Made by a program: the position numbers and the translations under genes. A stretch of DNA of 38,839 nucleotides, from the NCBI GenBank assembly GCA_031260245.1, contig JAIRKH010000018.1:1-38839 (forward strand). Direction: 5' to 3'. Below are positions 16,958-26,898 of the stretch, piece by piece. Every line of letters begins with the position of its first letter. Positions within the stretch are counted from its first letter, which is position 1. Under the pieces are notes generated by a model. It was not told the DNA's origin. It made no database searches and was given only the letters and a program-made list of their open reading frames with translations. Origin of the DNA: Treponema sp. (GTDB taxonomy: Bacteria > Spirochaetota > Spirochaetia > Treponematales > Breznakiellaceae).

Positions 16958-17392
16958 TTACGCAACCAGCATGGAAAAGACCATCACGAAAAGAGCGACG
17001 GTTTCGCACAGTCCGATGACGAGCATATAGTTGCCGAAGCCCTGTCCCGTTTCGCCGTAAGCGTCGCAAGCGGCCGCGGAACAGTTGCCTTGCGCGAGCG
17101 CGGACCCGCCTATAGCCAGACCCGCGAAAAGCCCCACGCCCAACAACTGAAAAGCGTTGAGGTTCTGGCTCCCCATCAGGGTTTGCATGAGGATAAACCC
17201 ATAAATCGTCTGAGTCAAGGGAGCGCCCGCAAAGGCGACGAGAATAAACGGCACAGGTTTATTCTGAATAAAACATTTTTTCCATGCGCCGATAGCCGCC
17301 ATTCCCGCGACACCGGCGCCCGCCGCTGAACCAACAGCCGCAAGCCCCAAGCAAGCCCCGACCCCAATTTGTCCAACTAATCCAGCATCCAT
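16958..17392 (-). CDS. atpK: V-type ATPase subunit K (rotor ring)
   Basis: A 144-aa, four-helix proteolipid that forms the ion-carrying ring of the V-ATPase. Seen: glycine-rich helix 1 (GLAAVGSAAGAGVAG), Thr60-Gln61 in APLTQTIYGF, Gln101 in ALAQGN and a single carboxylate Glu130 in GLCETVALF. By comparison with the sodium-binding NtpK ring of Enterococcus hirae, the side chains T-Q, Q and E that bind sodium are all present. This suggests a sodium-coupled enzyme, but the ion is inference. It is the last gene of the operon, 139 bp after atpI, and a hairpin follows. Confidence 0.92.
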   Translation of the reverse strand: MDAGLVGQIGVGACLGLAAVGSAAGAGVAGMAAIGAWKKCFIQNKPVPFILVAFAGAPLTQTIYGFILMQTLMGSQNLNAFQLLGVGLFAGLAIGGSALAQGNCSAAACDAYGETGQGFGNYMLVIGLCETVALFVMVFSMLVA

Positions 17393-17531
17393 AATTCACT
17401 CCTTAAAAAGCAGTTTTTGCGGAATCTCATCTCTGAGAACCGCGCGTTTTATTTTTCAGAATGGGGGAGTTCTGCTAGTAGACGGCGCTCATTCAAGCAA
17501 CCGCTAACGACGCCCCCTCTCCCTACTTTTC

Positions 17532-19406
17532 TTATTTACTAAACGGTTTGTAGGCGTAACCCGACCATTCCATGCCGAGGTGGTTGCCCGCGTATTCGAG
17601 CAGGTTAAGTCTGACCCCGTGAACAATAACCGAAAGCGCGTTCATAACCATGTTCAATCCATGCCCAAACGCAAGAATCAGCGCCGCCGCAAATATTTTT
17701 AGTACTACCGACAGAACCGACCCGCCGACGCCGCCCCCCACCGCCATAGAATTGAAGCTCTGGGCGATAGACGCGCCCGCAAGCCCCACCGCAAAAAGCC
17801 TGATGTAGCTGATGATGTCCGCGAAACTTGATACCGCATTGAGAAACGTCGGAAGAAAATTTGCGAAACTTTTGCCGACGTTGGAAATAGGGTTGCCCCC
17901 CCTTTGCTCCGCAAAGATAAAATAGGTCCCGAGCCCAATACCAATGAAATATACGGCGAATCCCGGTAGTTCCACCTGCAAAAGCATGGATAAAACGAGG
18001 AAGTAAAGCCCAATCATCATCAGGAGCCAGCCTGCCTGCGCGACGGCTACCAGAGACGGCAGTAGTTTCTTGATGTTCTTGATGTGCGCCCACACGAGCT
18101 GAATCAACGCGGTCGTGAAACACAGGAATTGCACGTTCCAATACGCCGTATTCGAAGGCTGGTCAGCCGGTATCTTGAACAGCTTTTGCAAAACGCCCGG
18201 GAACGGCGACAGCGGAATATCCGAGTTGAATTGAGGAAGGACCAGCGTTTGTAGAGCGGACGGCAGTTTTTCGTAAGGCATGGCAAACCACGCGCCGTTC
18301 AACGCGCCCCATACGATGGTGCAAAGCGATAGTAAGCCGAAGAGTTTCACGGCATCCGGCGTTCTACCCGTCTTTTTCTTATAATTAAGCCCAATACAAA
18401 AAGTAATAACAAAAATCAGCGTGCCGTAAGCCGCGTCCCCGAAAATCATGGCGAAAAACAGGCAGAAGAACAGCAGGTATGAGAAGCTGATGTCGTATTC
18501 GCGGTAACCGGGAACTGTCCCCAAGAAATTGAAGAGCGGCGCAATCAGGCGGACAAACGCGTTGTTGCGGACCAGCGTCGGCGGCTTGTCTTCTTCCGCG
18601 GGGTCGTCGGTTACGAGCGCCCAACCGTTTTCCGCGGCCGCCACTTTGAGCGCATCGACGGTTTCCGCGGGCGCCCACCCAGTCAAAAGAGATAGGGAGA
18701 AATCCGCCGAAAGAGAGGCTTTCTCAAGTCCCGCGCTCGCCGTCTCAAACTCAATGGTTTTGTCAAAAATCTTCAGATCAGACTCAATCGCGGACTTATT
18801 TTCAGCCAATCTCTGCAAATCAATCTCAATCGCGCCCAGCTCTTGGACGACGCGCGCGGCTTTATCGTTAAGCTCCGCAAGAGAGCATTGCGGCAAAGCA
18901 AAAGGACTTTCACCCACGATTTCCCGTCCCACAGCGACACCCCGCACGCCCGTCTTATCCTTTGCCAAAACGATAAACGGCTCGTCTTTCAATGCGGCGT
19001 AAGCTTTGTTGGTAAGCTCGTAGGGGATAAGGATGACGCCGCGGTCCGCGAGTTCCTTCAACGCGGACGGGCTAAAATCGCCCCATTTTTCGATACGACT
19101 CGTCTCCTTGAGGAGAAACGCTCTCTGTTCTTGTAAGTTTTTGCGCCTTTCCACCAAGTCTAAAACTCGCGCCGTAACGTCTTTTTCAATCGCAAAACGC
19201 GCCGCGTTTTTAGCGGTTTTGTAGGTACGGAGAACGCCAAGCGCGGTTTCCGCTTTGTTTTTCTGGTCAACGACTTTCGCAAGGCTCTCCGAAGACACGG
19301 TTTTCTTTTCAATGTGAATTACGCCAAGGTCGCGTATTTTCTCAAGATCTTTCTCTTGCGCCGCAGTAGCGAGAATTATAGACGCTTTTTTCATTGGAAC
19401 AATCAT
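17532..19406 (-). CDS. atpI: V-type ATPase subunit I (stator, membrane)
   Basis: A 624-aa subunit of the a/I family. The N-terminal half (about 1-300) is soluble and coiled-coil rich. The C-terminal half has about seven transmembrane helices including ISFSYLLFFCLFFAMIFGDA and the conserved SYIRLFAVGLAGASIA segment, which carries the Arg essential for ion transfer. The ATG at 19406 has GGAGG upstream and overlaps the end of atpD by 4 bp, indicating translational coupling. Confidence 0.94.
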   Translation of the reverse strand: MIVPMKKASIILATAAQEKDLEKIRDLGVIHIEKKTVSSESLAKVVDQKNKAETALGVLRTYKTAKNAARFAIEKDVTARVLDLVERRKNLQEQRAFLLKETSRIEKWGDFSPSALKELADRGVILIPYELTNKAYAALKDEPFIVLAKDKTGVRGVAVGREIVGESPFALPQCSLAELNDKAARVVQELGAIEIDLQRLAENKSAIESDLKIFDKTIEFETASAGLEKASLSADFSLSLLTGWAPAETVDALKVAAAENGWALVTDDPAEEDKPPTLVRNNAFVRLIAPLFNFLGTVPGYREYDISFSYLLFFCLFFAMIFGDAAYGTLIFVITFCIGLNYKKKTGRTPDAVKLFGLLSLCTIVWGALNGAWFAMPYEKLPSALQTLVLPQFNSDIPLSPFPGVLQKLFKIPADQPSNTAYWNVQFLCFTTALIQLVWAHIKNIKKLLPSLVAVAQAGWLLMMIGLYFLVLSMLLQVELPGFAVYFIGIGLGTYFIFAEQRGGNPISNVGKSFANFLPTFLNAVSSFADIISYIRLFAVGLAGASIAQSFNSMAVGGGVGGSVLSVVLKIFAAALILAFGHGLNMVMNALSVIVHGVRLNLLEYAGNHLGMEWSGYAYKPFSK

Positions 19407-19999
19407 TTTGCCTCCATGCCGCGTTTGGCTATTTTCCCACGCACGACCGACGCGGTTTGCTGATCCCCGAGGTAAACCTGAATTTTTTTGATATGGTTTT
19501 TAGTTTCGGGAATTTTGATTTTTTCAAAGAGGTTGACGCGCTGGGTGGTAACGCGCAATTCATGGTCGAGTCGTTGTTTCTGCTCTTCGAGGGTCTTCAC
19601 CTCAATATCGATAAGCAGAACCTGCTTCATCTTAACGACCGCGGCGTCAAGCCACAGAGGCGTCCACGCCAAATCATAGGAGAAGACTTCAAAGTCTGCG
19701 CCCTGAAACAGAGGGATAGAAACGCCCGCAATATTACCGAACGCGGTTCTCACGCGAGTAATTTTGAGTATATCCTGCGTAAAAACGCCTTTTTCGCCAA
19801 AGACTCCAAGCCATATCTTGAAAGATTCATCGAATTGCTCTTTTTCCCGCATCAATTCGCGTATTCGTAACTCGGTATTCCGAATTTCCGCCTGAAGTTG
19901 TTGTTTTTTTAACATCAGCGTCGGTAAATACCGTTGATACATCTTCAGCGAATCTTTCTGTTTCTTCAGCTCATTCTTCGTCAACTTTATTTTCGCCAA
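19403..19999 (-). CDS. atpD: V-type ATPase subunit D (central stalk)
   Basis: A 198-aa rotor-shaft subunit. Two long coiled-coil helices at the ends (KLTKNELKKQKDSLKMYQRYLP near the start, HELRVTTQRVNLFEKIKIPE near the end) are typical of the D family. The ATG has TGGAGGAG close upstream. It is separated from atpB by a 318-bp non-coding gap, unusual for this operon, and overlaps atpI by 4 bp. Confidence 0.92.
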   Translation of the reverse strand: MAKIKLTKNELKKQKDSLKMYQRYLPTLMLKKQQLQAEIRNTELRIRELMREKEQFDESFKIWLGVFGEKGVFTQDILKITRVRTAFGNIAGVSIPLFQGADFEVFSYDLAWTPLWLDAAVVKMKQVLLIDIEVKTLEEQKQRLDHELRVTTQRVNLFEKIKIPETKNHIKKIQVYLGDQQTASVVRGKIAKRGMEAK

Positions 20000-20317
20000 T
20001 TTTCTCCTCCATATTCCTTATGTCTAATCGGCATTGATTTTTAAAACCGCTTTTCTTGATACTCTACCGCCTAATCCGATAACGGAAAATGTATTCATAT
20101 TTTCTATTTATGTATTGTTTTAATATAACGCTTCGCGTGGAAATGAAGCGAAACGGCGTAAAATCTTATTATGAAGCGTCTACCACGGCCGGCTTTCCCG
20201 CTGTTTACACATCTAAAACTTTTAACCTCAAATGTCCAGACCATATCTGATTTGCTTCACGAATTAAGAATTTGCGGATGAACATAAATTTGACGTTCAG
20301 CCGCAAATCCGCCGACT
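20000..20317 (-). other. Non-coding gap inside the V-ATPase operon
   Basis: No convincing gene in 318 bp. One inverted repeat lies just after the atpB stop: ATTTGCGG (20270-20277) with CCGCAAAT (20301-20308). It could attenuate transcription between A-B and D-I-K. The rest is AT-rich near atpD. On the minus strand a TTTACGCCGTTTCG string here also occurs in the leader element at 28933-28946. An internal promoter is possible but no clear -35/-10 pair was found. Confidence 0.6.
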
Positions 20318-21613
20318 CTACCGTTTTGGCCAGAACTGCCCAATCAACTCGGAACGCAGACCCGTTTCTTCGGGACTGAAGCAGTCCGCGAGAATCTCCC
20401 ATCCAAGATCCAAGGCGCGTTCAAGCGGAATATTCACGGATAGGTCCATCATCTCCTTTTCGAACTTCGCTCCATATTTCAGAAGTTTTTCGTCCCATGA
20501 CGTCATAATGAAACCCATCGCCTTCTTTTCAAGCGTGTCTTTGAACGCCGAGTAGAGCTTAATCATGCCGTCCATGAGCGCGCGGTGGTCAGCGCGGGTC
20601 TTGCCGTTGACCTGTTGTTTCAAGCGGGACAAGGAGCCAAACGGCTCAATGCGCCCGCCTTTGAGGTAGTATTGTCCTTCGGTGATATAGCCTGTATTAT
20701 CCGGCACAGGGTGAGTCACATCGTCGCCCGGCATAGTTGTAACGCCCAGAATGGTGATTGAACCAGCGGTCGCAAAATCAACCGCTTTTTCATAGCGGCT
20801 CGCAAGTTGGCTGTAGAGGTCGCCTGGATAGCCGCGGTTGGACGGTACCTGTTCCTGAATGATGGAAATTTCTTTCATCGCATCTGCAAAGTTCGTCATA
20901 TCCGTCAGCAAAACCAAGACTTGCTTACCCTGTAAGGCGAATTGCTCCGCAACCGCCAGAGACATATCCGGTATCATCAGACATTCGACGGTTGGATCGC
21001 TCGCCGTATGCACAAACATCACTGTGCGAGAAAGCGCGCCTCCTTCTTCCAATGTATCCTTGAAGAATAAGTAATCGTCGTATTTCAGCCCCATACCGCC
21101 CAGAATGATGACGTCAACCTCCGCTTGCATAGCGATACGAGCGAGTAATTCGTTATAAGGCTCGCCGGAGACCGAGAAAATCGGCAGTTTCTGCGACACG
21201 ACGAGCGTGTTGAACAGGTCTATCATCGGGATTCCCGTGCGAATCATACGGCGCGGAATGATACGCTGCGCGGGATTCACAGACGGCCCGCCTATAGGAA
21301 TGAGATTCTCGCGGAGAGCGGGGCCCTTATCACGGGGGTCGCCGGAACCGGAAAAAACTCGCCCCATCAGGTTGTCCGAGAAGGAGACCTGCATAGGCTT
21401 ACCGAGGAAGCGCACCGTATCGCCGGTAGAAACGCCGCGCCCGCCTGCAAATACCTGTAAGGACACAACGTCGTCTTGCAAACGGTTGACTTCCGCGAGA
21501 GACGTCCCGAAAATAGTGTCAACTTCAGCTAAGTCTCCGTATTTCACGCCCTCGGCGCGTACCGTAATGACGCTTCCTGTAATGGATTCTATTTTATTGT
21601 ATACCTTTTTCAT
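20318..21613 (-). CDS. atpB: V-type ATPase subunit B
   Basis: A 431-aa non-catalytic nucleotide-binding subunit of the V1 head. Seen: an N-terminal beta-barrel, [20 protein letters not shown], and the [13 protein letters not shown] segment in place of a true P-loop, as is normal for [33 protein letters not shown] and [18 protein letters not shown] are B-family signatures. It follows atpA by 16 bp. Confidence 0.96.
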   Translation of the reverse strand: MKKVYNKIESITGSVITVRAEGVKYGDLAEVDTIFGTSLAEVNRLQDDVVSLQVFAGGRGVSTGDTVRFLGKPMQVSFSDNLMGRVFSGSGDPRDKGPALRENLIPIGGPSVNPAQRIIPRRMIRTGIPMIDLFNTLVVSQKLPIFSVSGEPYNELLARIAMQAEVDVIILGGMGLKYDDYLFFKDTLEEGGALSRTVMFVHTASDPTVECLMIPDMSLAVAEQFALQGKQVLVLLTDMTNFADAMKEISIIQEQVPSNRGYPGDLYSQLASRYEKAVDFATAGSITILGVTTMPGDDVTHPVPDNTGYITEGQYYLKGGRIEPFGSLSRLKQQVNGKTRADHRALMDGMIKLYSAFKDTLEKKAMGFIMTSWDEKLLKYGAKFEKEMMDLSVNIPLERALDLGWEILADCFSPEETGLRSELIGQFWPKR

Positions 21614-21629
21614 ATGTTCTCCTTACTCT

Positions 21630-23390
21630 TTATTCGCTAATGATCTTCTCCACCGCGCCGTCAACGCCGCCCGAACATTCCGCAACCGTATCCTCAATCT
21701 CCTTTTGGAGCGTCTTAAACCGATCGCCGTTCCACGCCGAACCGTTGTAGTCAAGGAATTTTTGGCGGAGCTTGTTGAACCATGAGCGGGCGGAATTCTT
21801 ATCCTTGAATGTAAATTTTGACGCCAAGATGTGTAAAACAATGTTAAAAACGTGTTTCTGACGATCTGGACTGACAGCCGCATCGACTTCGTCAAAAGAG
21901 TTCTGCTGAAAATAAACCGAATCAAGGAAATCGCCCTTTAAGTAGACGACGTAATCGTCAAGGCTCGTGCCTTCCTCGCCGACGACTTTCATCATTTGCT
22001 CGACTTCGCTCCCTCGCCGCATAAACCCATGCGCGTAATCCACCTTTTCTTGCGCGATGATGCCTCTGTATTTTGACCAGGAATCGAGAGGGTGAATCGC
22101 CGGGTATTTTCGGGCGTCCGAGCGCTCGCGGGAAAGCCCATGAAACGCGCCTACAACCTTGAGAGTCGCTTGAGTAACCGGTTCCTCGAAGTTGCCGCCC
22201 GCAGGACTCACCGTGCCGCCGATAGTGACGGAACCGATACCGCCGTCCCTCAAACGCACCAGCCCCGCCCTTTCGTAGAAACTGGCGATAGTCGATTCCA
22301 AATACGCAGGGAACGCTTCTTCGCCGGGGATTTCTTCCAGCCGTCCTGACATTTCACGCATAGCTTGAGCCCAGCGGCTAGTCGAATCAGCTAACAGCAG
22401 GATGTTCAGCCCCATCTGCCGATAGTATTCGGCAAGGGTTACAGCCGTATAGACCGACGCCTCGCGCGCCGCGACCGGCATTGATGATGTGTTACATATA
22501 ATAATAGTGCGTTCCATGAGGGAGCGACCAGTGCGAGGGTCGGTCAATTCGGGGAATTCTTTGAGGGTTTCCACGACTTCGCCGGCGCGCTCGCCGCAGG
22601 CCGCCAAAATAACGACGTCAACGTCCGCATGCCTGCTCGTGATTTGCTGAAGCACAGTCTTCCCCGCGCCGAAAGGTCCGGGGATACAGTAGGTGCCGCC
22701 GCGGGCTACCGGAAAGAACGTGTCAATGAGGCGCACCCGCGTTACCATAGGTTCTTCAGGTTTAAGCCTTTCCTCAAAACAATCAATCGGACGCTTCACA
22801 GGCCATTTAAAGGACATACAAACCGAAATAACATTGCCTTTTTCATCTTTCAGTTCCGCAATCGCGTCATGAACCTTGTAAGAGCCGGCCGGCTTAATAG
22901 AAGCAACCGTGTAGACGCCGAAAAAGTTAAATGGTACCATGATACGATGCGTGAACGCGCCTTCCGGCGTCGTACCAAGGGTATCGGCGCGTTCTACCGT
23001 GTCGCCTACTTTTACCGCAGGCGTCCAGTCCCATTCTTTTTCCGGAAGCGCGTCGAGGTATACGCCGCGTTCCAGAAAGTAGCCCGTTTTTTCCGCGAGC
23101 TGGGGCAACGGGTTCTGCAATCCGTCGAACACTTGCCCCAGCAAGCCGGGACCGACTTCTACCGCAAGCATATCGCCCGTGTATTCAAGGGTATCGCCTA
23201 CCGCGATGCCTTTGGTTATCTCGAATACCTGCAACTGACTCACGCCGCCGCGAATGCGGATAACTTCGCTTTTTAGCTTTTTATCGCCGACCAGCACGTA
23301 GCCGACTTCATTCATAGATACGGTTCCGTCAAATTTGACGCTCACCATATTGCCGTTCACGCCGACTACCGTTCCTTTTGTTCCAATCAT
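21630..23390 (-). CDS. atpA: V-type ATPase catalytic subunit A
   Basis: A 586-aa catalytic subunit of V1. Seen: Walker A GPFGAGKTVLQQ, the A-specific non-homologous region (GVYLDALPEKEWDWTP), the catalytic Glu in ACGERAGEVVE, and NTSSMPVAAREASVYTAVTL. The C-terminal helical domain ends about residue 586. Length and motifs are normal. It lies 68 bp after the DUF2764-like gene and 16 bp before atpB. Confidence 0.96.
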   Translation of the reverse strand: MIGTKGTVVGVNGNMVSVKFDGTVSMNEVGYVLVGDKKLKSEVIRIRGGVSQLQVFEITKGIAVGDTLEYTGDMLAVEVGPGLLGQVFDGLQNPLPQLAEKTGYFLERGVYLDALPEKEWDWTPAVKVGDTVERADTLGTTPEGAFTHRIMVPFNFFGVYTVASIKPAGSYKVHDAIAELKDEKGNVISVCMSFKWPVKRPIDCFEERLKPEEPMVTRVRLIDTFFPVARGGTYCIPGPFGAGKTVLQQITSRHADVDVVILAACGERAGEVVETLKEFPELTDPRTGRSLMERTIIICNTSSMPVAAREASVYTAVTLAEYYRQMGLNILLLADSTSRWAQAMREMSGRLEEIPGEEAFPAYLESTIASFYERAGLVRLRDGGIGSVTIGGTVSPAGGNFEEPVTQATLKVVGAFHGLSRERSDARKYPAIHPLDSWSKYRGIIAQEKVDYAHGFMRRGSEVEQMMKVVGEEGTSLDDYVVYLKGDFLDSVYFQQNSFDEVDAAVSPDRQKHVFNIVLHILASKFTFKDKNSARSWFNKLRQKFLDYNGSAWNGDRFKTLQKEIEDTVAECSGGVDGAVEKIISE

Positions 23391-23458
23391 TTGTCACTCT
23401 CCCAATCGTTGATGTTGTCAGAAAGTTTTTGATTGCCTTTCATAACATATTTCTAAAT

Positions 23459-23998
23459 CTAAATTTCCGACCTTTCCGCGATAGCCGCGTAGAGCGTCTT
23501 GTATTCGTTAAATCCTTCTTCGGCTTTAAACAACGCCTTGCGCTCCAAAAGCCGCAGTTTGAGTAGGTAGGCATAGATTACATTCTCGTTGAAGTAATTG
23601 ATACCCTGAAACGCATCTATGGCCCTCCATCGCGCCTCGTCGAGAAAAAGTTCCGCCTCAAGCGGCGACTCGATATTAACCGCGGCTTTCGCCGCGGCGA
23701 CCGCGTCCGCCGGATACTCCGGCGGCTCAATAGCCGCGCCTTCTCGTTTAAGCTTTTCTTTTCGGAACCGCGCCAACTGTAGCCGTAACGTCCGCTCCCA
23801 GTTTCGCCACGAGTCAATGAAAGGGACGTTTGCGTTCCCGTCGCCCATGGGGTCAAGCACGCACCAATCGAGAAATTTCGCGTCTTCGGACGACAGTTTG
23901 GTCTTACAAAGGTCCACAAACGTGGACGACCGCATCGGAGGAGGCGAGTTATAGCTAACGCTGGGGAGCTGGGCTATCAAAAAGTAATAAGCCGCCAT
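23459..23998 (-). CDS. DUF2764-like subunit of the V-ATPase operon
   Basis: A 179-aa protein in the position held by a DUF2764 gene between atpE and atpA in Borrelia and Treponema V-ATPase operons. It begins MAAYYFLIAQLPSVSYNSPPP, a typical family start, and continues as a mostly helical protein (SWRNWERTLRLQLARFRKEKL). No subunit C or F gene is present in the operon, and this protein is thought to fill the C-like stalk role; that role is inference. AAAGGA lies upstream of the ATG. It follows atpE by 7 bp. Confidence 0.85.
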   Translation of the reverse strand: MAAYYFLIAQLPSVSYNSPPPMRSSTFVDLCKTKLSSEDAKFLDWCVLDPMGDGNANVPFIDSWRNWERTLRLQLARFRKEKLKREGAAIEPPEYPADAVAAAKAAVNIESPLEAELFLDEARWRAIDAFQGINYFNENVIYAYLLKLRLLERKALFKAEEGFNEYKTLYAAIAERSEI

Positions 23999-24005
23999 TC
24001 TTTTA

Positions 24006-24617
24006 TTATCCTTTGGCCGCGGTTTTCAGAATTTCGGCAAGGCGCGGATTGAGGTAAGCCGAAAGCATCTCGGCCGCGGCCGTCGCCGAAAAGTCGTAAT
24101 ACGCGGATCCATCTTTGTTTGCTATACGAAAACCCGCCGCGAGATTCCTATCCGACTTGAGTTCCACGCCTTTCTTGAGCGCGTCCGCGAGTTTTTTATC
24201 AAAGAACGCCCGTATTTTCTTGAGGTCTTTTTCATTCAAAAGCACGTCAAGAGAATCGCTTCCTTTCAACGCCCATGCTTTAAGAATTTCAGGGAGCGTA
24301 TTTTTCAAGGCGTCTTCGCTAAACGCGTCCGAAACGTTTTTTAGGACGATTTTATCGAGCAGAGCTTGAATTTCACCCTGAAAAGCCAGTATGAGGTTGC
24401 GGGACGCTTGGGCAAGAGCCGCGGCGCCGGCTTTCTCCAACCGTTCCGCATCCGACTTGGCCTTGGCGATTATGCCGTCGGCTTCTTTCTGCGCCGCGGC
24501 CGTTATTCTTTTGGCTTCCGCCTCGGCGTTGGTCTTTACTTTCGCGGACTCCGCGGTTGCGGACTCGACGCCTTCTTTTTTGATTTTATCAATCAGTTCC
24601 TGAAGCTGTATATCCAT
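24006..24617 (-). CDS. atpE: V-type ATPase subunit E (peripheral stalk)
   Basis: A 203-aa first gene of the operon. The N-terminal half is a long Ala/Lys/Glu coiled coil (residues about 5-85); the C-terminal half is a compact alpha/beta domain that caps the head. ATG is preceded by AGAGGAAA. Driven by the promoter at 24647-24675, divergent from rpoN. Confidence 0.9.
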   Translation of the reverse strand: MDIQLQELIDKIKKEGVESATAESAKVKTNAEAEAKRITAAAQKEADGIIAKAKSDAERLEKAGAAALAQASRNLILAFQGEIQALLDKIVLKNVSDAFSEDALKNTLPEILKAWALKGSDSLDVLLNEKDLKKIRAFFDKKLADALKKGVELKSDRNLAAGFRIANKDGSAYYDFSATAAAEMLSAYLNPRLAEILKTAAKG

Positions 24618-24646
24618 GTTTTCCTCTTTAATAATGAGAATATCAT

Positions 24647-24675
24647 ACTATAGCAGTTTTATTTTCTTTTGGCAA
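24647..24675 (-). promoter_or_regulatory. Promoter of the V-ATPase operon
   Basis: On the minus strand TTGCCA (24675-24670), a 17-nt spacer and TATAGT (24652-24647). The predicted leader is about 23 nt and contains the atpE Shine-Dalgarno. Confidence 0.75.
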
Positions 24676-24759
24676 GAGTATTTTTATAAAATTCAAGGCA
24701 AAACAGAAAGAATCGTTCTTCCGTCTGCGATTTCGTTGAATTTTTCAGACAAAAAAATC

Positions 24760-24788
24760 TTGACAAAACTAAAGAATAGTTTGATAAT
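24760..24788 (+). promoter_or_regulatory. Promoter of rpoN, predicted leaderless
   Basis: A perfect TTGACA (24760-24765), 17-nt spacer and GATAAT (24783-24788). The start codon GTG begins at 24794, 5 nt after the -10 box, so transcription should begin on or beside it. Confidence 0.85.
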
Positions 24789-24793
24789 ACATT

Positions 24794-26128
24794 GTGAATT
24801 TACAACTTTCACAAAAGCCTGAAATAAACCTGAGCGCCCAGCTATACCAGTTTATAAAACTTATGGAGATGCCCGCGCTTGAGTTGCGCGCGAAAATTTC
24901 GCAAGAACTCGAATCCAATCCTGCGCTTGAAGTAGAAAGCGACTCCATAGAGATTCCCATAGACGACTCTCAGATAAATGACGAAGACGCCTATTTTGAG
25001 AACACGTCCGACCCAGGTTTCATCCATAAGAACGGCGATGAATCTTCCGACCAACAGCAAAAATTCATAGAAGGCGTGCTGACGCGCTCCGAAACTCTTC
25101 AGGAACATCTGCTCTGGCAGATACAACTCGAACCTATCGCCCCGAATATTCGGCGGCTTTGTGAAATCCTCATCCAGAATCTGGATTCAAATGGATTTCA
25201 TATCACGCCTGTAGATACGCTCCTGCAAGGCGAAGCGCCGAATCTCGTAAAGATGGCGACGAAAACGGTTCAGGTGCTTGATCCAGTTGGAACCTGCGTT
25301 CAAGATTACCGAGAGTCTCTGCATGTCCAACTCGCCCTGCTCCCGGACGCGCCGGACCATGCGATTCAAGCTCTTGATTACCTCGAATTGTTCAATAAGG
25401 GCAAATTTGCTGAAGCCGCGAGGAAACTCGATTGCTCCGTCAAAGACGCTGAAAGTATTTTCTGCTATATCAAGACGCTCAATCCGTTCCCCGGACAACA
25501 ATTTTCCATTGCGGAAACCCGTTTCATCACGCCCGACGCGCAGGTCGTCAGGCGCGACGGGGAATTCCGCATCATTCTGAACAACGAAGAAATACCGGTT
25601 TTGGGTCTCAATCCTTTTTTCGCCAAGATTTCCAAAGGAAAAGGAGACAAGAAGGCGAAGAGTTTCGCCAGAGCGAATCTACGGGAAGCCCGGTGGTTCA
25701 TTCAGTCGATTCAGCAGAGAAACCAGACTTTACTCCGCGTAACGCAGGCTATTGTGGAACGGCAGAGGGCGTTCTTTGAGAAGGGACCTGGCAATCTCGT
25801 TCCATTGACCCAGCAGGCTTTGGCGGCGGAGCTTGACCTGCACGAGTCCACGATTTCTCGTATCGCTAACGGCAAGTACCTCCAGACCGAGTGGGGGTTG
25901 TTCGGCGTAAAGTATTTTTTCACCAACGCGGTGAACAAGAACGCGCCGCGGCAATATTCAAAAGAGAGCGTCAAGGTTATGATTCGAGAAATGATAGCGA
26001 AAGAGGAACGCCGTTTCTCGGACCAGGAAATAGCCGACTCGCTCGAAAAGCAAGGTATAATCCTCGCACGGCGAACGGTCGCCAAATACCGTAAGGAACT
26101 AGACGTAGGCTCTTCATATACGAGGTAA
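24794..26128 (+). CDS. rpoN: RNA polymerase sigma-54 factor RpoN
   Basis: A 444-aa alternative sigma factor that recognises -24/-12 promoters and needs AAA+ activators such as NifA. Seen: region I QLSQKPEINLSAQLYQFI (activator-responsive, Gln-rich in most species), an acidic region II, the core-binding domain, helix-turn-helix HESTISRIANGKYLQTEWG, and the RpoN box ARRTVAKYRKEL. The GTG start is set by homology: region I begins at residue 3, and the next Met (residue 23) would delete it. There is no Shine-Dalgarno. It lies divergent from the V-ATPase operon. Confidence 0.96.
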   Translation: MNLQLSQKPEINLSAQLYQFIKLMEMPALELRAKISQELESNPALEVESDSIEIPIDDSQINDEDAYFENTSDPGFIHKNGDESSDQQQKFIEGVLTRSETLQEHLLWQIQLEPIAPNIRRLCEILIQNLDSNGFHITPVDTLLQGEAPNLVKMATKTVQVLDPVGTCVQDYRESLHVQLALLPDAPDHAIQALDYLELFNKGKFAEAARKLDCSVKDAESIFCYIKTLNPFPGQQFSIAETRFITPDAQVVRRDGEFRIILNNEEIPVLGLNPFFAKISKGKGDKKAKSFARANLREARWFIQSIQQRNQTLLRVTQAIVERQRAFFEKGPGNLVPLTQQALAAELDLHESTISRIANGKYLQTEWGLFGVKYFFTNAVNKNAPRQYSKESVKVMIREMIAKEERRFSDQEIADSLEKQGIILARRTVAKYRKELDVGSSYTR

Positions 26129-26255
26129 GGATTTGGGAGCGGGACAGTGAAGCCGATAACGGCGTTTACCAAGGGAAAACTCCTTCTCACTCCCATTTTC
26201 TTGCTTTATATATAACTTTTCAGAACGCATCGAACTTTACTTTTAGGAGGTTTTT

Positions 26256-26546
26256 ATGAATACCGAAATCAAGGCGGTTCATTTCACGCTTAAAAACGAA
26301 AGCAGAGACTATCTCAACAAAAAGCTCGCCCGCATCCACAACGCGGAGAATATGATAGTCGATCTGCTCGTCACCTTGACCCATGACAAGGAATTCACGG
26401 CCGAGACTACCGTGAATTTCCGATGGAGTAAATCAATCCACGTCAAGGAGACGGAATTTGACCTTCACACGGCTATTGATAAGCTCGTTGACAAGCTTGA
26501 CGCCGCCGTCGTGAAAGAAAAGGAAAAGGAAAAACAAAAGCGGTAA
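26256..26546 (+). CDS. hpf: Ribosome hibernation promoting factor, short form
   Basis: A 96-aa HPF/RaiA (YfiA) family protein that binds the ribosomal decoding region and keeps idle ribosomes inactive. Seen: MNTEIKAVHFTLKNESRDYLNKKLARI with the beta-alpha-beta pattern, FDLHTAIDKLVDKLD helix and a basic Lys/Glu tail. It lacks the C-terminal dimerisation domain of long HPF. Strong AGGAGG upstream. Being next to rpoN matches the common rpoN-hpf pairing. Confidence 0.9.
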   Translation: MNTEIKAVHFTLKNESRDYLNKKLARIHNAENMIVDLLVTLTHDKEFTAETTVNFRWSKSIHVKETEFDLHTAIDKLVDKLDAAVVKEKEKEKQKR

Positions 26547-26898
26547 TCGTCCAAGATACGGCGCGGAGAACAAAAAAGAGTCCGCATGTTTCAGCGCGAC
26601 CGCCAGTCTGTACAAGCCGTAAGTTCCGGCTCGCAAAAAGCCGCCCGTCATCCAAGTTCAGGACTGTCTTTCGGCGAAGGAAGACACGACGCGTTGCTAT
26701 ACAGGTAACTTCTCTTTCGTATGAGTCAATTCAAAGCCTTCACTGTTAAGTTCAATAAAGGATTGCTGACAGCGATAAAAAAAACATTTCGGTATCCGCA
26801 AGAAGCGGCAAACAAACGGAATTATGAAATGCGGGAAATACGACGTCTCATTGCGTTTCGTAAAAAATATAGAAAAAATGGGAAATCAGGAGGAAAAA
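26547..26898 (+). other. Non-coding spacer between hpf and the SEC-C gene
   Basis: About 350 bp without a convincing gene. A 67-codon open frame from 26721 is rich in Lys and Arg, lacks a good ribosome site and overlaps the next gene, so it was not called. I see no strong promoter or terminator. Confidence 0.5.
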
